Assembly: GCA_032433595.1 (NCBI GenBank)
Contig: JASWJB010000047.1
Span: 118,560-182,559 of the forward strand
DNA: 64,000 nt
From: Conoideocrella luteorostrata
Taxonomy: Eukaryota; Ascomycota; Sordariomycetes; Hypocreales; Clavicipitaceae
Direction: 5' to 3'
Shown: positions 35,173-45,574 of the stretch, piece after piece
Numbering within the stretch: position 1 is the first letter of the stretch
Layout of the letters: each line of letters begins with the position of its first letter
The notes under the pieces: model-generated
Database searches by the model: none
Seen by the model: only the letters and a program-made list of their open reading frames with translations
Told to the model about the DNA's origin: nothing
Program-made: the position numbers and the translations under genes

Positions 35173-36315
35173 TTCGGGGCCTGATTTAGATTGAAGTTGC
35201 ATGTACTGGCTAGCAAGTGTCGTTATTGACTCACAAAACCACGTAGCTTTCAGGTATAGAGTGAATGATCGCGGAACATGCGAACGATGTAATTATCCCA
35301 GTCCAAAGAGTGTCTACACCCGTGCAAAATGTGTACTTCCTTGGTCATGCGTCTCTCATCAGGCGCGCGGTCAGCGAGGAATTTCACCCATGAGAACACG
35401 GGCCAGACCAAAATTACTCCATAATTAGGGAAAGCGGAGCCCTACCTGAGATTTACGATTATGCAAGGCGAGAGCAAGAGCAGGGGAAAGCGTAGCTTTC
35501 CGCTTTGCATCTTTAATGAGCTACCACCTGTAGTATCTATCTCGAAGATATGGTGTTAAGGAACCCTAAGTACGGCAAAAAAGCGGTGAGATTCTGCAGA
35601 TTCTGTTACAGAAAAAGCCCGCTGCAGGCATAAGCTCGCCGTAGGTGGACCTCGGAGGAAAAAAAAAACATAAGATAATAGTAAAAATTTTCAACAGCAG
35701 CAGCAGTATTAGGCAACAAGACTTTCGTCAGCTGCAGCATAGTTAACGGATCCGGAGCTTTCTATGTGCTTAGGGGGTCGTTAAATTTGGCAGCATCAGG
35801 ATCTCGTACCGGGTTATCACTGACATCATGACATGCGCAAAGCCGTCTCATTCACCAGATATGCATGGTATTCGTAATCCATAATCCTCAAGTCGTCAAG
35901 ATTTCGCGGTGGTCGCCTGGCTCATTCCTTTGCGGGATGCCGAGACTGCGGGTTAAACGCACATCCGATGGCTCCCCGATCTCCCCGGAGATGGTCGGCC
36001 AGCTGCCCAGAACGCGAGATGCCGCACAATTGACAGGCTCGCGTAGTTGCTAATTCGGAATGACGAAAACTACCGAAAAGGCGAACTAGTAGCCAAAGGA
36101 GGCTTTTCGGCTTTGCCCCTCTTACAAATGCCGAACAGCGTTTTGTTCGTGTTCCAGAGCGGAAGAGGCGTGGTGGATTTAACAGCCAGCACAGGCGACA
36201 CTTCTCCAAAATTTTACTAATAGTCACCTAGATGCACAAACTCGTCCAAGTTGTCACACATCAAGATTAAACCTACCATACTCCTCACAAGAACCATACG
36301 TGCTTACTACACACC
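35173..36315. other. Intergenic
   Basis: 1.1 kb with an A-run near 35659-35669 and no recognisable coding region. Confidence 0.4.
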
Positions 36316-37632
36316 ATGCAGAAAGAAGCCATCTCGGAAAACTGGCTTGAAGTAAGACCTCATCTTCGATGCCTTCCACACAATGCCGCTAATGTGAACG
36401 TTCAGTATGAGAAGCTCCATGGAGGGCGATTCTGCTTTCATGGGAGTGCTGAAGAAATAATTCAGCAAGTCGAGCAACTGGTTGCCAAGCTTACGCCACC
36501 AAAGCCATCAACAGTGGCAACGGATTTGCAAATTGGTGAGTAATTCCGGCCAAACCAAACTCGGTAGAAAAAGGTAATTATTAAGACGACTTTCTTGCGG
36601 TAATCCAGAGCATGTGACAGTTGGTGGCGTGCCTACTAGAATTTACCGGCCTATCTTGGCCCAGCCCAACAGTTCCCTGCCCCTGTGTCTCTTTTCGCAT
36701 GGTGGCGGCTTCATCGCCGGGAGCTTGGACTCGGAAGACGGGCTCTGCCAATGGATTGCGAGGACTACGCCATGCGTCGTAATGTCTATCGACTACCGAC
36801 TTGGACCGACACATAAGCTACCAGCCATGGTAGAAGACGTCGTCTCAGTATTTGAAGTGGTCAGTTTCAGCATGCAGTATCCCGAGGAGTTGAATATTGA
36901 CATTTCGCAGGCGCGACGGCCAGAAAATGGATTCGTAACGGAACAGACCGACATCTTTGCAATGGGTGGCTCTGCGGGCGGTGCGTTGTCATTTGCCCTT
37001 GCAAATTATGCCTGCAAAGATCGGCAAAAACACAGCAACTCTCTCAAGGGTATATCAGGCGTGGTTGCCTTGGCTCCGGTCACCGTCCACCCTGACAATG
37101 TACCCGTTCAATATCGGGACATGTACACGTCCTATGAAGAGACCGCCAGCGACATTCCCATAATGGACGCCAAGGCGATGTGGACGTATTTCGGTGGGTA
37201 TCTGGTGCAATCTAGACACAGGAAAACATGAAGCGACAAGAGAACTAATCATCTGTACTACAGAAGCTGTGGATGCGGTTCCTACTGATAGTTCGATCTT
37301 CACCATCCTCAGCCCTCGTCTTCAGCACTTCCCGCCTACGTACATAATTACATGTGGCGTTGATCCGCTTCGAGATGACGGGATTGCAATGGCGAAAGCT
37401 TTGCAAAATGCGGGGTATGAATAATCTCTCTGTCTCTTTTTTTTGCTACTATTTGCTAACGGTGTTGTTGTTTGCTCGGGGTAGCGTTTCCGTGAAATCG
37501 GATCATTACCCTGGGTTACCGCATATATTTTGGATGTTCCAAGATTTCGAAACTACGAAGGTGTTTGGTGAAAATCTACAAGCTGGAATGAAGTTCATTT
37601 TAGACTCTATCCACCAGTCCAGACGGGACTAG
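36316..37632 (+). CDS. Alpha/beta hydrolase of the hormone-sensitive-lipase type (esterase)
   Basis: Five exons: 36316-36351, 36406-36535, 36609-37193, 37264-37414, 37485-37632; all phases consistent, 349 aa. Oxyanion-hole motif HGGG at 86-89 (LFSHGGGFIAGSL), nucleophile elbow GGSAGG with Ser177, acid in CGVDPLRDDG, and catalytic His in SDHYPGLPHIFW. This is the HGGG/GDSAG family of carboxylesterases and lipases. There is no signal peptide, so it is probably intracellular. Intron 4 is required to avoid a stop directly after the Gly-rich turn and to bring in the catalytic histidine. Small-molecule ester hydrolysis is likely; the substrate is unknown. Confidence 0.9.
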
Positions 37633-37998
37633 GGTAAATGAACGGAAAGATTTTGTTCAAGTTGGCTCTTCGTCTTCAGCCGGATGTTTGGATGTGAAAC
37701 AGGAACTTGTGGCATCAAAATCTTTGAACTGGAGGTGATTTTTCACTGTACTGGGCATGACGCACTACCATTTTATGTCGCTGCCTTGAGACACACTCGC
37801 TCAGACAGTAGTTAGGCAAGACTCAATATAACGCAATCACAAATTACGACCCCGACAGGCCAATAGCTGAATTTTAGTACTTATTGATGTTGCTTTACAC
37901 CTGCAGTGGAAGACGCATGCCAAAAAGCTGGTGCCTGAGGGAGGCAAGGCAACACTGGCCCGTGATCAACCAAGTACAACCTGAACATTGGGGCAACA

Positions 37999-38007
37999 TA
38001 TATAAGG
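37999..38007 (+). promoter_or_regulatory. TATA box of the gene at 38110
   Basis: TATATAAGG, about 103 bp upstream of the ATG at 38110. Confidence 0.35.
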
Positions 38008-38109
38008 CAGAGAGGTTTCTTCCACATGCCTGTCAGGCGTGCCACTGCTGTAGCTAAATTCGGTCGTCAATCACAAAAACTCAATCCTTGAAAGAATTTT
38101 ACCCTCGCA

Positions 38110-38706
38110 ATGCCTTCGATCGACGTTCGGGTCTCTGCGCAGTCGGACGTGCTTGATCTAAACTGCGCAGGACCGTTCATTATTGCTCTAAATGTTGTTC
38201 TCAACCATAGTTCTCCAATCACCTTCCCACACTCAGAATCGGCGCTCACCAATGGAGCGATTCTTAGGCGTGCCTATTCCTCATTCCGTGACATTCATTC
38301 AGGACAATTTGTTGAGCGCAACCATATTCAAATCTGCTACAGTGGCGATCCTGTAATATTGCAACGAGACAACCAGGGTGATTTCACAACCCTTTACGCT
38401 GGGCAAAATCACACCATTGATCAGGCCATAGAGCGTGTCGAAACCAAGAGAGGTGAAGCAATCGTCGCTACGCCTAGAATGACAAGCGAAGAGTACCGAG
38501 AGGTTGATTCCAAGAGGCCAACGGTTTGGAAGTGGTATTTTACCAGAGGACTTCAAGATGGGAAGACTTATGAGATTGGTCTTGATGAATTCATGTGTAT
38601 CGAGATGTGTTTGAAGGCAGTAAGGAGGGGCTTTTACAAAGACCACTTTCTGAGCGGTACGAAAATGCTATGTCAAAGGAAAAGTATAACTATACGGGCT
38701 ACCTAA
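38110..38706 (+). CDS. Protein of unknown function, possibly frameshifted near its C-terminus
   Basis: 198 aa from the ATG at 38110 (MPSIDVRVSAQSDVLDL). The N-terminal 140 residues look like a beta-rich domain (ALNVVLNHSSPITFP, TVWKWYFTRGLQDGKTYEIGL) of a type common as uncharacterised fungal proteins; I cannot name it. Near 38593 this frame turns into poor protein sequence (CIEMCLKAVRRGFY), whereas the neighbouring frame from 38595 reads VYRDVFEGSKEGLLQRPLSERYENAM and stays open to 38840. That continuation looks more natural after GLDEF, so a single-base frameshift, an unusual intron, or a sequencing error may separate two parts of one gene. Treated as a CDS with doubtful 3' end. Confidence 0.55.
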   Translation: MPSIDVRVSAQSDVLDLNCAGPFIIALNVVLNHSSPITFPHSESALTNGAILRRAYSSFRDIHSGQFVERNHIQICYSGDPVILQRDNQGDFTTLYAGQNHTIDQAIERVETKRGEAIVATPRMTSEEYREVDSKRPTVWKWYFTRGLQDGKTYEIGLDEFMCIEMCLKAVRRGFYKDHFLSGTKMLCQRKSITIRAT

Positions 38707-38840
38707 ACTACTTGCTTCCATGTACGTCGGCCAGATGCAGATGGCTTTCTAGATTGGCCACACATATAAGAGTGCCGGATGCTTGGCGCTATATGTACGA
38801 ACCCGATTCTCTTCCACCCCAGTCTCAACTCAATCTTTAG

Positions 38841-39769
38841 TATTCTTCGTGATTTGACCATTGAGCCAGTGACTTTTGACATCGCCGCGCTTGTATCCGC
38901 TACTGCGACTACATTTGGCAAGGCAGTTCGCCGTTCACATCTCAGCAAGCAACACACACATGAAGCCACAGAACCAATTTCCCTATGATAAGCGGAAAAG
39001 ATGGTATTGAAGAACTTTTCCTACTACTCACCTTCCAGGGCTAGAATTCGCGCAAACACGCGACTCTGGGTGTTTTCTTTCAATGTGTGCACGACAGTTG
39101 GCCGACAAGCAAGCTCGGGCGGTCTTTGTGGGCAGCGACATGGGCTTTCGCGGTCCTGACCCTCTCAACGTACGCATTCGGTCCAAATCAACCCCGACGA
39201 GCCAGACGATCCTGATGCCGGCTTGCGATCCACGAGCGATAGACGTGGGAAGATGTTGTGATTGGGAACTTGAGAAGTAGATCGATCTCGATGCAAGGCA
39301 CAAGCTTGGCAGAGCCTGGGTAGCCCGCCAGCAGCGCCTGCTGCGTACAAATAACTCACGTAGCTTTGCGGCATAGCTGTGCATCCTCATATTTTTTGCA
39401 AGCGCGAGGGTCTAATTCGATGGACCTGAGCCTAGCGAGAGCCCCGACTCCGAGACTGAGATCCCATCTTGGGCCCTTGACTCTTCCCTTTTGCTTCTGT
39501 GTCGTCTCGACAGAAGGCGCGTCTGCATCCGTATCTAACGTGTCTATACCACCTCCGGTCGGATTTCACCACGGCCTCTACTCATAAATGGCAGGCAGGC
39601 AGATAAGTGTGAAATAAATCCGACCTGGCATGTACATCGCGTTTAGCGCCATTTTGATTCACTCAATCATATTTTGGTTAAATTCCTACGATGCACATAA
39701 TATTGGGACATGGAAAGGATTCAGGATGCAGTCATGATAATGGGGTTTCGGTTTTAACCGTATCCGCAA
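38841..39769. other. Intergenic
   Basis: About 930 bp; only short overlapping frames, nothing recognised. Confidence 0.4.
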
Positions 39770-40621
39770 TTAAGAAGCGCTCTTGGATCTGATGAAGGAC
39801 TCAAACTCATCCCTATTTCGTGTCTGCACGTAGACTGAGCCGGGCCCGGTGAACCGACAGACCAGGCCCTCGCCCGTCTTCATGCTGCTCATCGCGCCAC
39901 CACCAGCCTTCTCAATCTTGTAGTCGCAGCTCCAAGCCACGAGGTGGCCGTTATCCACAATGTGCTGTTCACCTGCTTGCAGCTTCGTAAAACAAATTAG
40001 CATAAAAGCCCAACTCATATATGTGGATTGTCGCCTCATAGAGGGGTAAGTCGACAAACTTACATCAAGACGATCCACGGCGCCAAAGCTTGTTAACCAC
40101 AGCAGGCCCTGACCACCAACACGGTAAACAAATAGGTCCTCGCCTGAGAACAGGGTTTTGCTGAATCCCTGGGTCTTCGACTCCATGGTTACGTCGGCGG
40201 TGCAAGCGAGAAACGAGTCCTTGCCTGCAGTCCAAGGCTGTCGGCCATCCAGATGAAGAGTGATAATGTCACCCATCAAGGTAGGGCCCAAAGCAACCCG
40301 GCCCGGCCCGGCATAGGTAGATTCGGACATCTTGCCGCCGGTAAAGAGCTTCTTCATTGAGAATTTGACGGCGCCTGTCAACTGCACGCTGCCTGACATG
40401 TGTATCATGCCGCCCGACTTGGAGCGCACGGTACCGCCCTGTTGCAATTGTATGTTGAGGACGGCATTTGTATCTCTGTGCGTGACGCTGAAAGTTCCGC
40501 CGCTGAATGCGCCTTCATCGCTTTGTGTACTACCGTGCTGCGGCTGGGCAGCGGTCGGAGGGGCAAAGGAGTGTTGCTGCTGCTGTTGCTGCTGCTGCGG
40601 GTATCCTTCTTGGTGTGCCAT
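39770..40621 (-). CDS. AIM24/DUF124-family protein (TRAP-like beta fold)
   Basis: Two exons, 40621-40064 and 39982-39770; the intron of 81 nt is a multiple of three, so the unspliced frame is also open. Splicing joins FGAVDRLD directly to LQAGEQHIVDNGHLVAW, a conserved block of the family; product 256 aa. The N-terminus is a Gln tract (residues 10-16) and Pro-rich. The core from about residue 45 shows the repeated strands of the family (GGMIHMSGSVQLTG, MGDIITLHLDG, FLACTADVTMESKTQG, GLVCRFTGPGSVYVQTR). Yeast Aim24 is a mitochondrial protein linked to MICOS; this protein lacks an obvious mitochondrial leader, and other members of the family occur in bacteria. Role here unknown. Confidence 0.88.
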   Translation of the reverse strand: MAHQEGYPQQQQQQQQHSFAPPTAAQPQHGSTQSDEGAFSGGTFSVTHRDTNAVLNIQLQQGGTVRSKSGGMIHMSGSVQLTGAVKFSMKKLFTGGKMSESTYAGPGRVALGPTLMGDIITLHLDGRQPWTAGKDSFLACTADVTMESKTQGFSKTLFSGEDLFVYRVGGQGLLWLTSFGAVDRLDVSLSTYPSMRRQSTYMSWAFMLICFTKLQAGEQHIVDNGHLVAWSCDYKIEKAGGGAMSSMKTGEGLVCRFTGPGSVYVQTRNRDEFESFIRSKSAS

Positions 40622-41557
40622 GGTGTATTATGCTGGGTTGACGTCTGAATCTGACGACGTCTGAAGAACGAGTCAGAATTGGGCTGTGTGTCGCTACAGC
40701 TTGCACGAGTCAAATTATGGATCCCCCTCTTTGTCCGTGTTGGAAGCTGTGGGTTGTGGGATCCCCGGTCGGCGAGTTCACTTACCGACCGAAATTTGGC
40801 CTTGTTGATAGGCTGCAGTTTTGTTCAGATAGACTTTGTAACGGGTAATCTACGAAAGCACGATTTCTTTGGGAGAATTCTTCCCTTTAACCCCTCAATT
40901 CCAGCCGTGGATTTCTGACGGGCTCTTCGTATTCCGCGTATTCTACTCCGTACCTGTTGCACAGTACCAGCTACAGCCACTAAAACGCCTCTCATGATGC
41001 CAACTATTTTCTTACCATACGTCACTGATTTTTTTCCGCCAGGGGGGATTCTGGTCTCCACGACGAGTGACAGCGACTATTTCTACTTGGAGAGACTTGT
41101 TGAGTAAGTCCGCTTTGTGCCACATTCGCCGTCGGGAGATCAGCGACTTGGAAATTCCAGTATAACTAATGCATGGCTGCCAGCCTGCGAGCACGCCACA
41201 GCCAGTGACATCGTCGAACCTTGGTTAAAGTTGGACCCGTAGGGCCGAGCCGGATGTGCGTCGCAATTCCCCTCACCCTCACCAGTCACCGCGCTTGACC
41301 ACCGCTTACCCTTTCAAATGACTCTTGCTACGCGTCACAGACAATGCCGCCACGAATCTGCCGTGCGTCGCACTTAGCTAGACCAGCAGGGTTAAGTACG
41401 CTACTACACAACATTTTAAGGCTTTACCGAGGGGACGCTGGCCCATGGGCATCTCATCCTACTAGATTTGTGTCAGACGGAATGAGGACCTTGTCAGCCG
41501 GCAGCGCCAAGTCTCGACTACACATTGAAGGTAACTATCTATTGAACGGTTTCTTAC
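40622..41557. other. Intergenic, with a possible 5' exon of the SGNH gene
   Basis: A plus-strand reading frame from ATG 41344 could be spliced (donor GTAACT at about 41531, acceptor GATAG at about 41600) into the SGNH gene in phase. The encoded peptide has no recognised features, so I leave it as an alternative. Confidence 0.35.
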
Positions 41558-42262
41558 ATGCCCCGCAACGGGAAAGTTCCTTCTTCTAATGACACGATAG
41601 AACACAGTGCTGATACTTCACGACTTTCGATGCGCATAATGCCATTTGGCGGTTCAGTCACTTATGGACTCGCGTCGTCGGATGGGAATGGCTACAGAAA
41701 ATGGCTCTGTGAGATGCTTGTGTCAGATGGCCATGCGGTACAAATGGTTGGTTCTCGAAGAGCAGGCACTATGTGCAATAATGACAATGAGGGCTGGCGC
41801 GGTTTCAGAATTGATCAGCTACAAAGCAAGGCGAAGAAGGCTACCCCTTTGTTTCTGCCAAATGTCGTCACGATCAACGCAGGTTCCAACGACTGCATTC
41901 AGGACTTTGAAATCCACAATATTGGCAAACGAATTAGTGACCTTCTCGACATTATTTGGATGGCGTCACCCTACTCGACCATAGTTATGTCAACATTGCT
42001 AGTAAATTCGGATGTCAACGTCGAGTCACGCATATTATTAGCCAATGAACAGTTTCGGGAGGTTTTGAAGCGGAAGGAAGCTCAGAAGAAGAAGATTGTC
42101 CTGGTGGACATGCACAGTCCTCATGGGCCCAATGTTGATGAGTTAGTTGATGGGACACACCCGAATGACATAGGCTATTACAAAATGGCTGGCATTTGGC
42201 GCAAAGGCGTTCAGAATGCCATCTCTAGCGGTTTTGTTGAAGAGCCTCAACTCTATAGATGA
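41558..42262 (+). CDS. SGNH/GDSL-type hydrolase
   Basis: 234 aa from the ATG at 41558. Block I is MPFGGSVTYGLASSDGNGYRKWL: the usual GDS is GGS, as seen in several fungal SGNH proteins, with the Ser still in place. Block III is VTINAGSNDC (oxyanion Asn) and block V is VDGTHPNDIGYYKMA with the catalytic Asp and His. The family hydrolyses esters, often acetyl groups on polysaccharides. No signal peptide is seen from this start; an upstream exon is possible. The overall length is typical for a single SGNH domain. Confidence 0.85.
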   Translation: MPRNGKVPSSNDTIEHSADTSRLSMRIMPFGGSVTYGLASSDGNGYRKWLCEMLVSDGHAVQMVGSRRAGTMCNNDNEGWRGFRIDQLQSKAKKATPLFLPNVVTINAGSNDCIQDFEIHNIGKRISDLLDIIWMASPYSTIVMSTLLVNSDVNVESRILLANEQFREVLKRKEAQKKKIVLVDMHSPHGPNVDELVDGTHPNDIGYYKMAGIWRKGVQNAISSGFVEEPQLYR

Positions 42263-43532
42263 TTTCGACGAGATTTTGGCGTTTGATGAAATTATTCCAC
42301 TGTAGTGTCAACACACAAACAGTGTACGTTAAATTGGGAACAAGCAGCGGCGGTGCTGTTCAGCAGACTTGGTTCAGCAGCCCTACTACGCTCATGTCCT
42401 CTGCCAACTGGCGTGGCATGACTCCAATCTAGGTCCCTGAGCAGCGCCTGATCAGCGCTCAGCAATGTGTTATTTATAATGGCGGCTTTCGCTTGTCGTT
42501 GCTGGCCGTCACCTCCATCCTTCTTCATCATCTCTTGAGGGTGGCGACTTGGTTAATTATCATGGCACCCCCAGTCCCCCGGAAGAACGCGTACATAACA
42601 AACCACGACGATTTCATTTCACGATTTTAGTCAACCCGAGATTGAGAAACGATGTGTCGACATCGTTAGTAATAAGCTCTTAATGTGGTCAGAACCGATT
42701 CTTCTTTTTCTCCTTCATTTTATCGAGGTAGAAAATTGTGATATAATACGGAATTGAGTTTTTGGTATTAATAGTCTTGATGGCTATCGGTTTCTGGGCA
42801 AGGCTCAGAGGCTCTGTGTCTGGCCGCGAGCGGGCGCTCTGCTAGTCCAGGGCGTAAAATGCTACGCACTGTAGGGCAAGGCACCTACCTGGTACACCCC
42901 TGCTGCACGCTATATAAGGTATAACTACCACCAAAAGTGGCCTCTAGCTGGGCTGGCGACGCCTATTTTTCGTGCAATAACCCCGCCGTACCTAAAGGTG
43001 GGCCATCTGAGGTCAACTGGTAAGTATGAAATGCTTTATGTAGCAACTACCAGACCAGCATGTTCCGACGCCAAACGATTTGATTCCGAGATAGTCCGTT
43101 TTCCTCTCACTCGTGATTGAATACAAGATAGCCAGCCCCGGACACGACAAGCAAGGCCCATGTTCAGCTAGTGAAGATTGTGTATCATGGCTGCATGTGC
43201 ATTGCCCCGAAGACAACCACTTCCAGCAACCTGAAAATCTAGATGAGCCCCCAATGGCACCGTTAGTTCGCTCAACTTAGATCCTTCTTCTGTCGATGAA
43301 CCTTTTCCATCACGAGATGACTCTCAGAAAGCTTCATGATGGGAGAGGTGGTATGCGGATCTCAGTGAATCTCGGAACGAGGGCCGGGACTCGATTGACC
43401 ACCCGCTTCAGCGGCCAACAATCTGGCTTGCTTCAGATGAATAATTAACCTTTAGACCATCATGACCGGCGCCAGACGGAAGTCGCTTTCATTGCACACT
43501 GCGGTGTCCCATCGGATTCCTCAATAGGGCCC
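42263..43532. other. Intergenic, possible decayed transcription-factor gene upstream of the zinc-finger exon
   Basis: 1.3 kb. The frame that enters the zinc-finger exon is open from about 43449 and has a possible acceptor (CTTTAG) at 43450-43455, but no initiator or complete upstream exon could be modelled. Confidence 0.35.
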
Positions 43533-45413
43533 TTGGACTCGTTCGCATCATGGGCTTGGGCAGTTGTACGCGGAAGGAGGGGTAAACAACCTGTGCGCTC
43601 TCACACTGATACAAAAAGGTCAAAGAGTAGAGCCTCAAGGGCGGTAGATAGAGAATATCAATGTACCTTTTGTATTGATGGCTTCAGAACCAAATACGAT
43701 TGGCAACGACATGAGACGAGCAGGTACTTGAGCCTTGAGCAGTGGAAGTAAGTTTCCCACGTTTGAGCAGTGCGGCACTTGCACATACCCACGCTCCAGT
43801 TACTGAATTTTTTCTCAGGTGTTCGAGATTTGGCCTAGTGATACGACAACCAGATGGGTCACGACTACTGTGTGTTCCGACCGACTCTAAGAGAGCATCA
43901 GTCTACATCAAAGTTGAATATGTGGCATTCAACCCAACCGATCGTAAGAGCCGCCTCTGTCTCTCTACTTCTCTACTTCTCTGGCGCTTACTCTATCTAG
44001 GGCTTGCGTTCGAAGTTGGTGTTTTTGGAGATGGTGCAGTTTTAGGTTGCGACTTTGCTGGCACAGTAGTCGCGGCCCATCCCACTGTGATAAAGTTGCA
44101 GACCGGCGACAGGATCGCTGGTTTTATCTGGGGCGGTAAGATTCTGTATAGTTAGTCCAGAGGAGTGTGAGGGACTTAGTTAACTGACACATACCTCTAG
44201 GAGAGATCAAGGATTTTGGTGCATACTCGTCAGTTTACCGCCGGGAGTTTTCATTTGTGGACAACTTTTGTTGGATTACACGGGTGTGTGTGGACCGGAT
44301 GCGTGGATACACGGGCTGAGCCAGAAAGGTTACGTGGCCTCTGGGCCTAAGGCAGGAATTCAGGACGGAAGTGTCTCAGATTATAGGGGTATTTATAGGG
44401 GGATTTGGACGAGGCCGTCAGACGGGGGATTCTGCATCCATCATCGAAGTAACACAGCTGGTCCCAACAATGCAAACAAATTTGAACCTCTCCTATAAAT
44501 TCCAACAACTTTCTAACCGGGTCTCAGCGCCTACACCATTACGGACGAGCGTCTCTCTTTTAAGATTCCATACAACATAAGCCTTGCTCAAGCGTCTTCG
44601 GTGCCTTTAGCAGCCAATACAGCCTGGCTTTCTCTGTTCTCTGAGGACTGCATTGCATTCAATCGTGATGATTTTGCAGACAGAACTCCTCTGCTGGTCT
44701 GGAGAAGGAGCAGTACGTATTTTAAATCATCTTCCAGTATAAGAATGGCCGTTAACCGTGAAAAAACAGCCACTGTAGGTTACTTCGCCATCCAGTTAGC
44801 CAAGCTCCACGGTATTGAGGTCGCCACGACGTGCAGTCCTCGAAATTACAACAAGGTCCGGCAGGCTGCAGCAAGTCATGTATTTGACTACAAGGACAAG
44901 CACATCATTCCGAGATTAAGACAGCATTACCGAACCTCCGGCATGTTTTTGACACAGTTGGAAATGACTATTACTGCAGTCAAAGCAATGTGCAGCCTAG
45001 ATGGCGTGCTATGCACGTTCAGACCAGGCAAAACTCACACTCAAAACATTCCGTCACACATCAAGGTCGCGGATGTTTTTGTTCTCAAAGCGTTCCCCAC
45101 GGCACACACCTATCGTGGCAAGGTACATTGGCTTGTAAGTATCGCGAGCATAAATCTACGGACCTGTGTAAGCAGGCGATCCGAAGGAAGCTTGCGTAAA
45201 AATTACTTCATCTTCCAGATTACAATGGGAGACCATCGACTTAGTACAGAATTCCACGGCCGGTTAGAGAGCATGCTCAGTGACGGGTCCTTGAAGCCGC
45301 CAGTGATTCGTGATATTGGACAGGTTAGCCCTTCCGCAGTTCAGGAAGCAATGGAGTTGAATCGTCAGGGTCATATCTCAGGCGAGAAATTAGTGCTTAA
45401 ATGTCCGTATTAG
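43533..45413 (+). CDS. Chimeric C2H2 zinc finger / zinc-type enoyl reductase-like gene (5' end unresolved)
   Basis: Seven exons join without a stop: up to 43747, 43819-43943, 44001-44135, 44201-44228, 44528-44712, 44770-45134, 45219-45413. The first encodes a C2H2-type finger segment (YQCTFCIDGF..KYDWQRHE..LSLEQW); splicing continues KCSRFG, the normal downstream residues of such fingers, and then passes straight into LVIRQPDGS..VYIKVEYVAFNPTD, the start of a medium-chain reductase. The reductase part continues LGCDFAGTVV, GDRIAGFIWG, GEIKDFGAYSAYTITDERLSF, VPLAANTAWLSLF, GYFAIQLAKLHG and ends LNRQGHISGEKLVL. The usual nucleotide-binding glycines (WGGSxxVG in relatives) read WRRS here. No ATG was found for either part. 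A 299-nt intron contains a solo LTR. It may be an expressed chimera or a decaying fusion; enzyme activity is doubtful. Confidence 0.6.
44269..44507 (+). mobile_element. Solo LTR, family 1, copy A (inside an intron)
   Basis: 239 bp with terminal inverted dinucleotide-type ends TGTTGGA...TCCAACA, flanked by the 5-bp target-site duplication ACTTT (44264-44268 and 44508-44512). It matches copy B at 49705-49945 over its full length. It lies in the intron 44229-44527 of the reductase chimera, a few bases before the CTAAC branch point, and enlarges an original intron of about 55 nt. Confidence 0.92.
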
Positions 45414-45574
45414 GTGATTTTAAAGAAGGTTATTATGAATATTCTAGAGCTCATTTATCTTCATTCTCCTCGATGACAAGTTGTCAATCAAGAGGCAACA
45501 GAGGAAGAATTCCCTTCAGCCTGTCGAAACAGCAAGTATCAAGACATTCAATTAGTAAACTTATCGTTTCATAG
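45414..45574. other. Short convergent intergenic spacer
   Basis: Separates the reductase chimera (+) from amidohydrolase copy 2 (-). Nothing recognised. Confidence 0.4.

Noticed and set aside
43380..43480. tRNA-like pattern on the minus strand (GGTCTAAAGGTTA, AATCGAGTCCCGGC)
   Set aside because: The D-arm-like part is suggestive, but the T arm, anticodon loop size and acceptor pairing do not fit a canonical tRNA, and the stretch overlaps the open frame leading to the zinc-finger exon.
44268..44580. Interpretation of the LTR as disrupting the reductase coding sequence
   Set aside because: The LTR lies wholly within an intron; exons on both sides join in frame.
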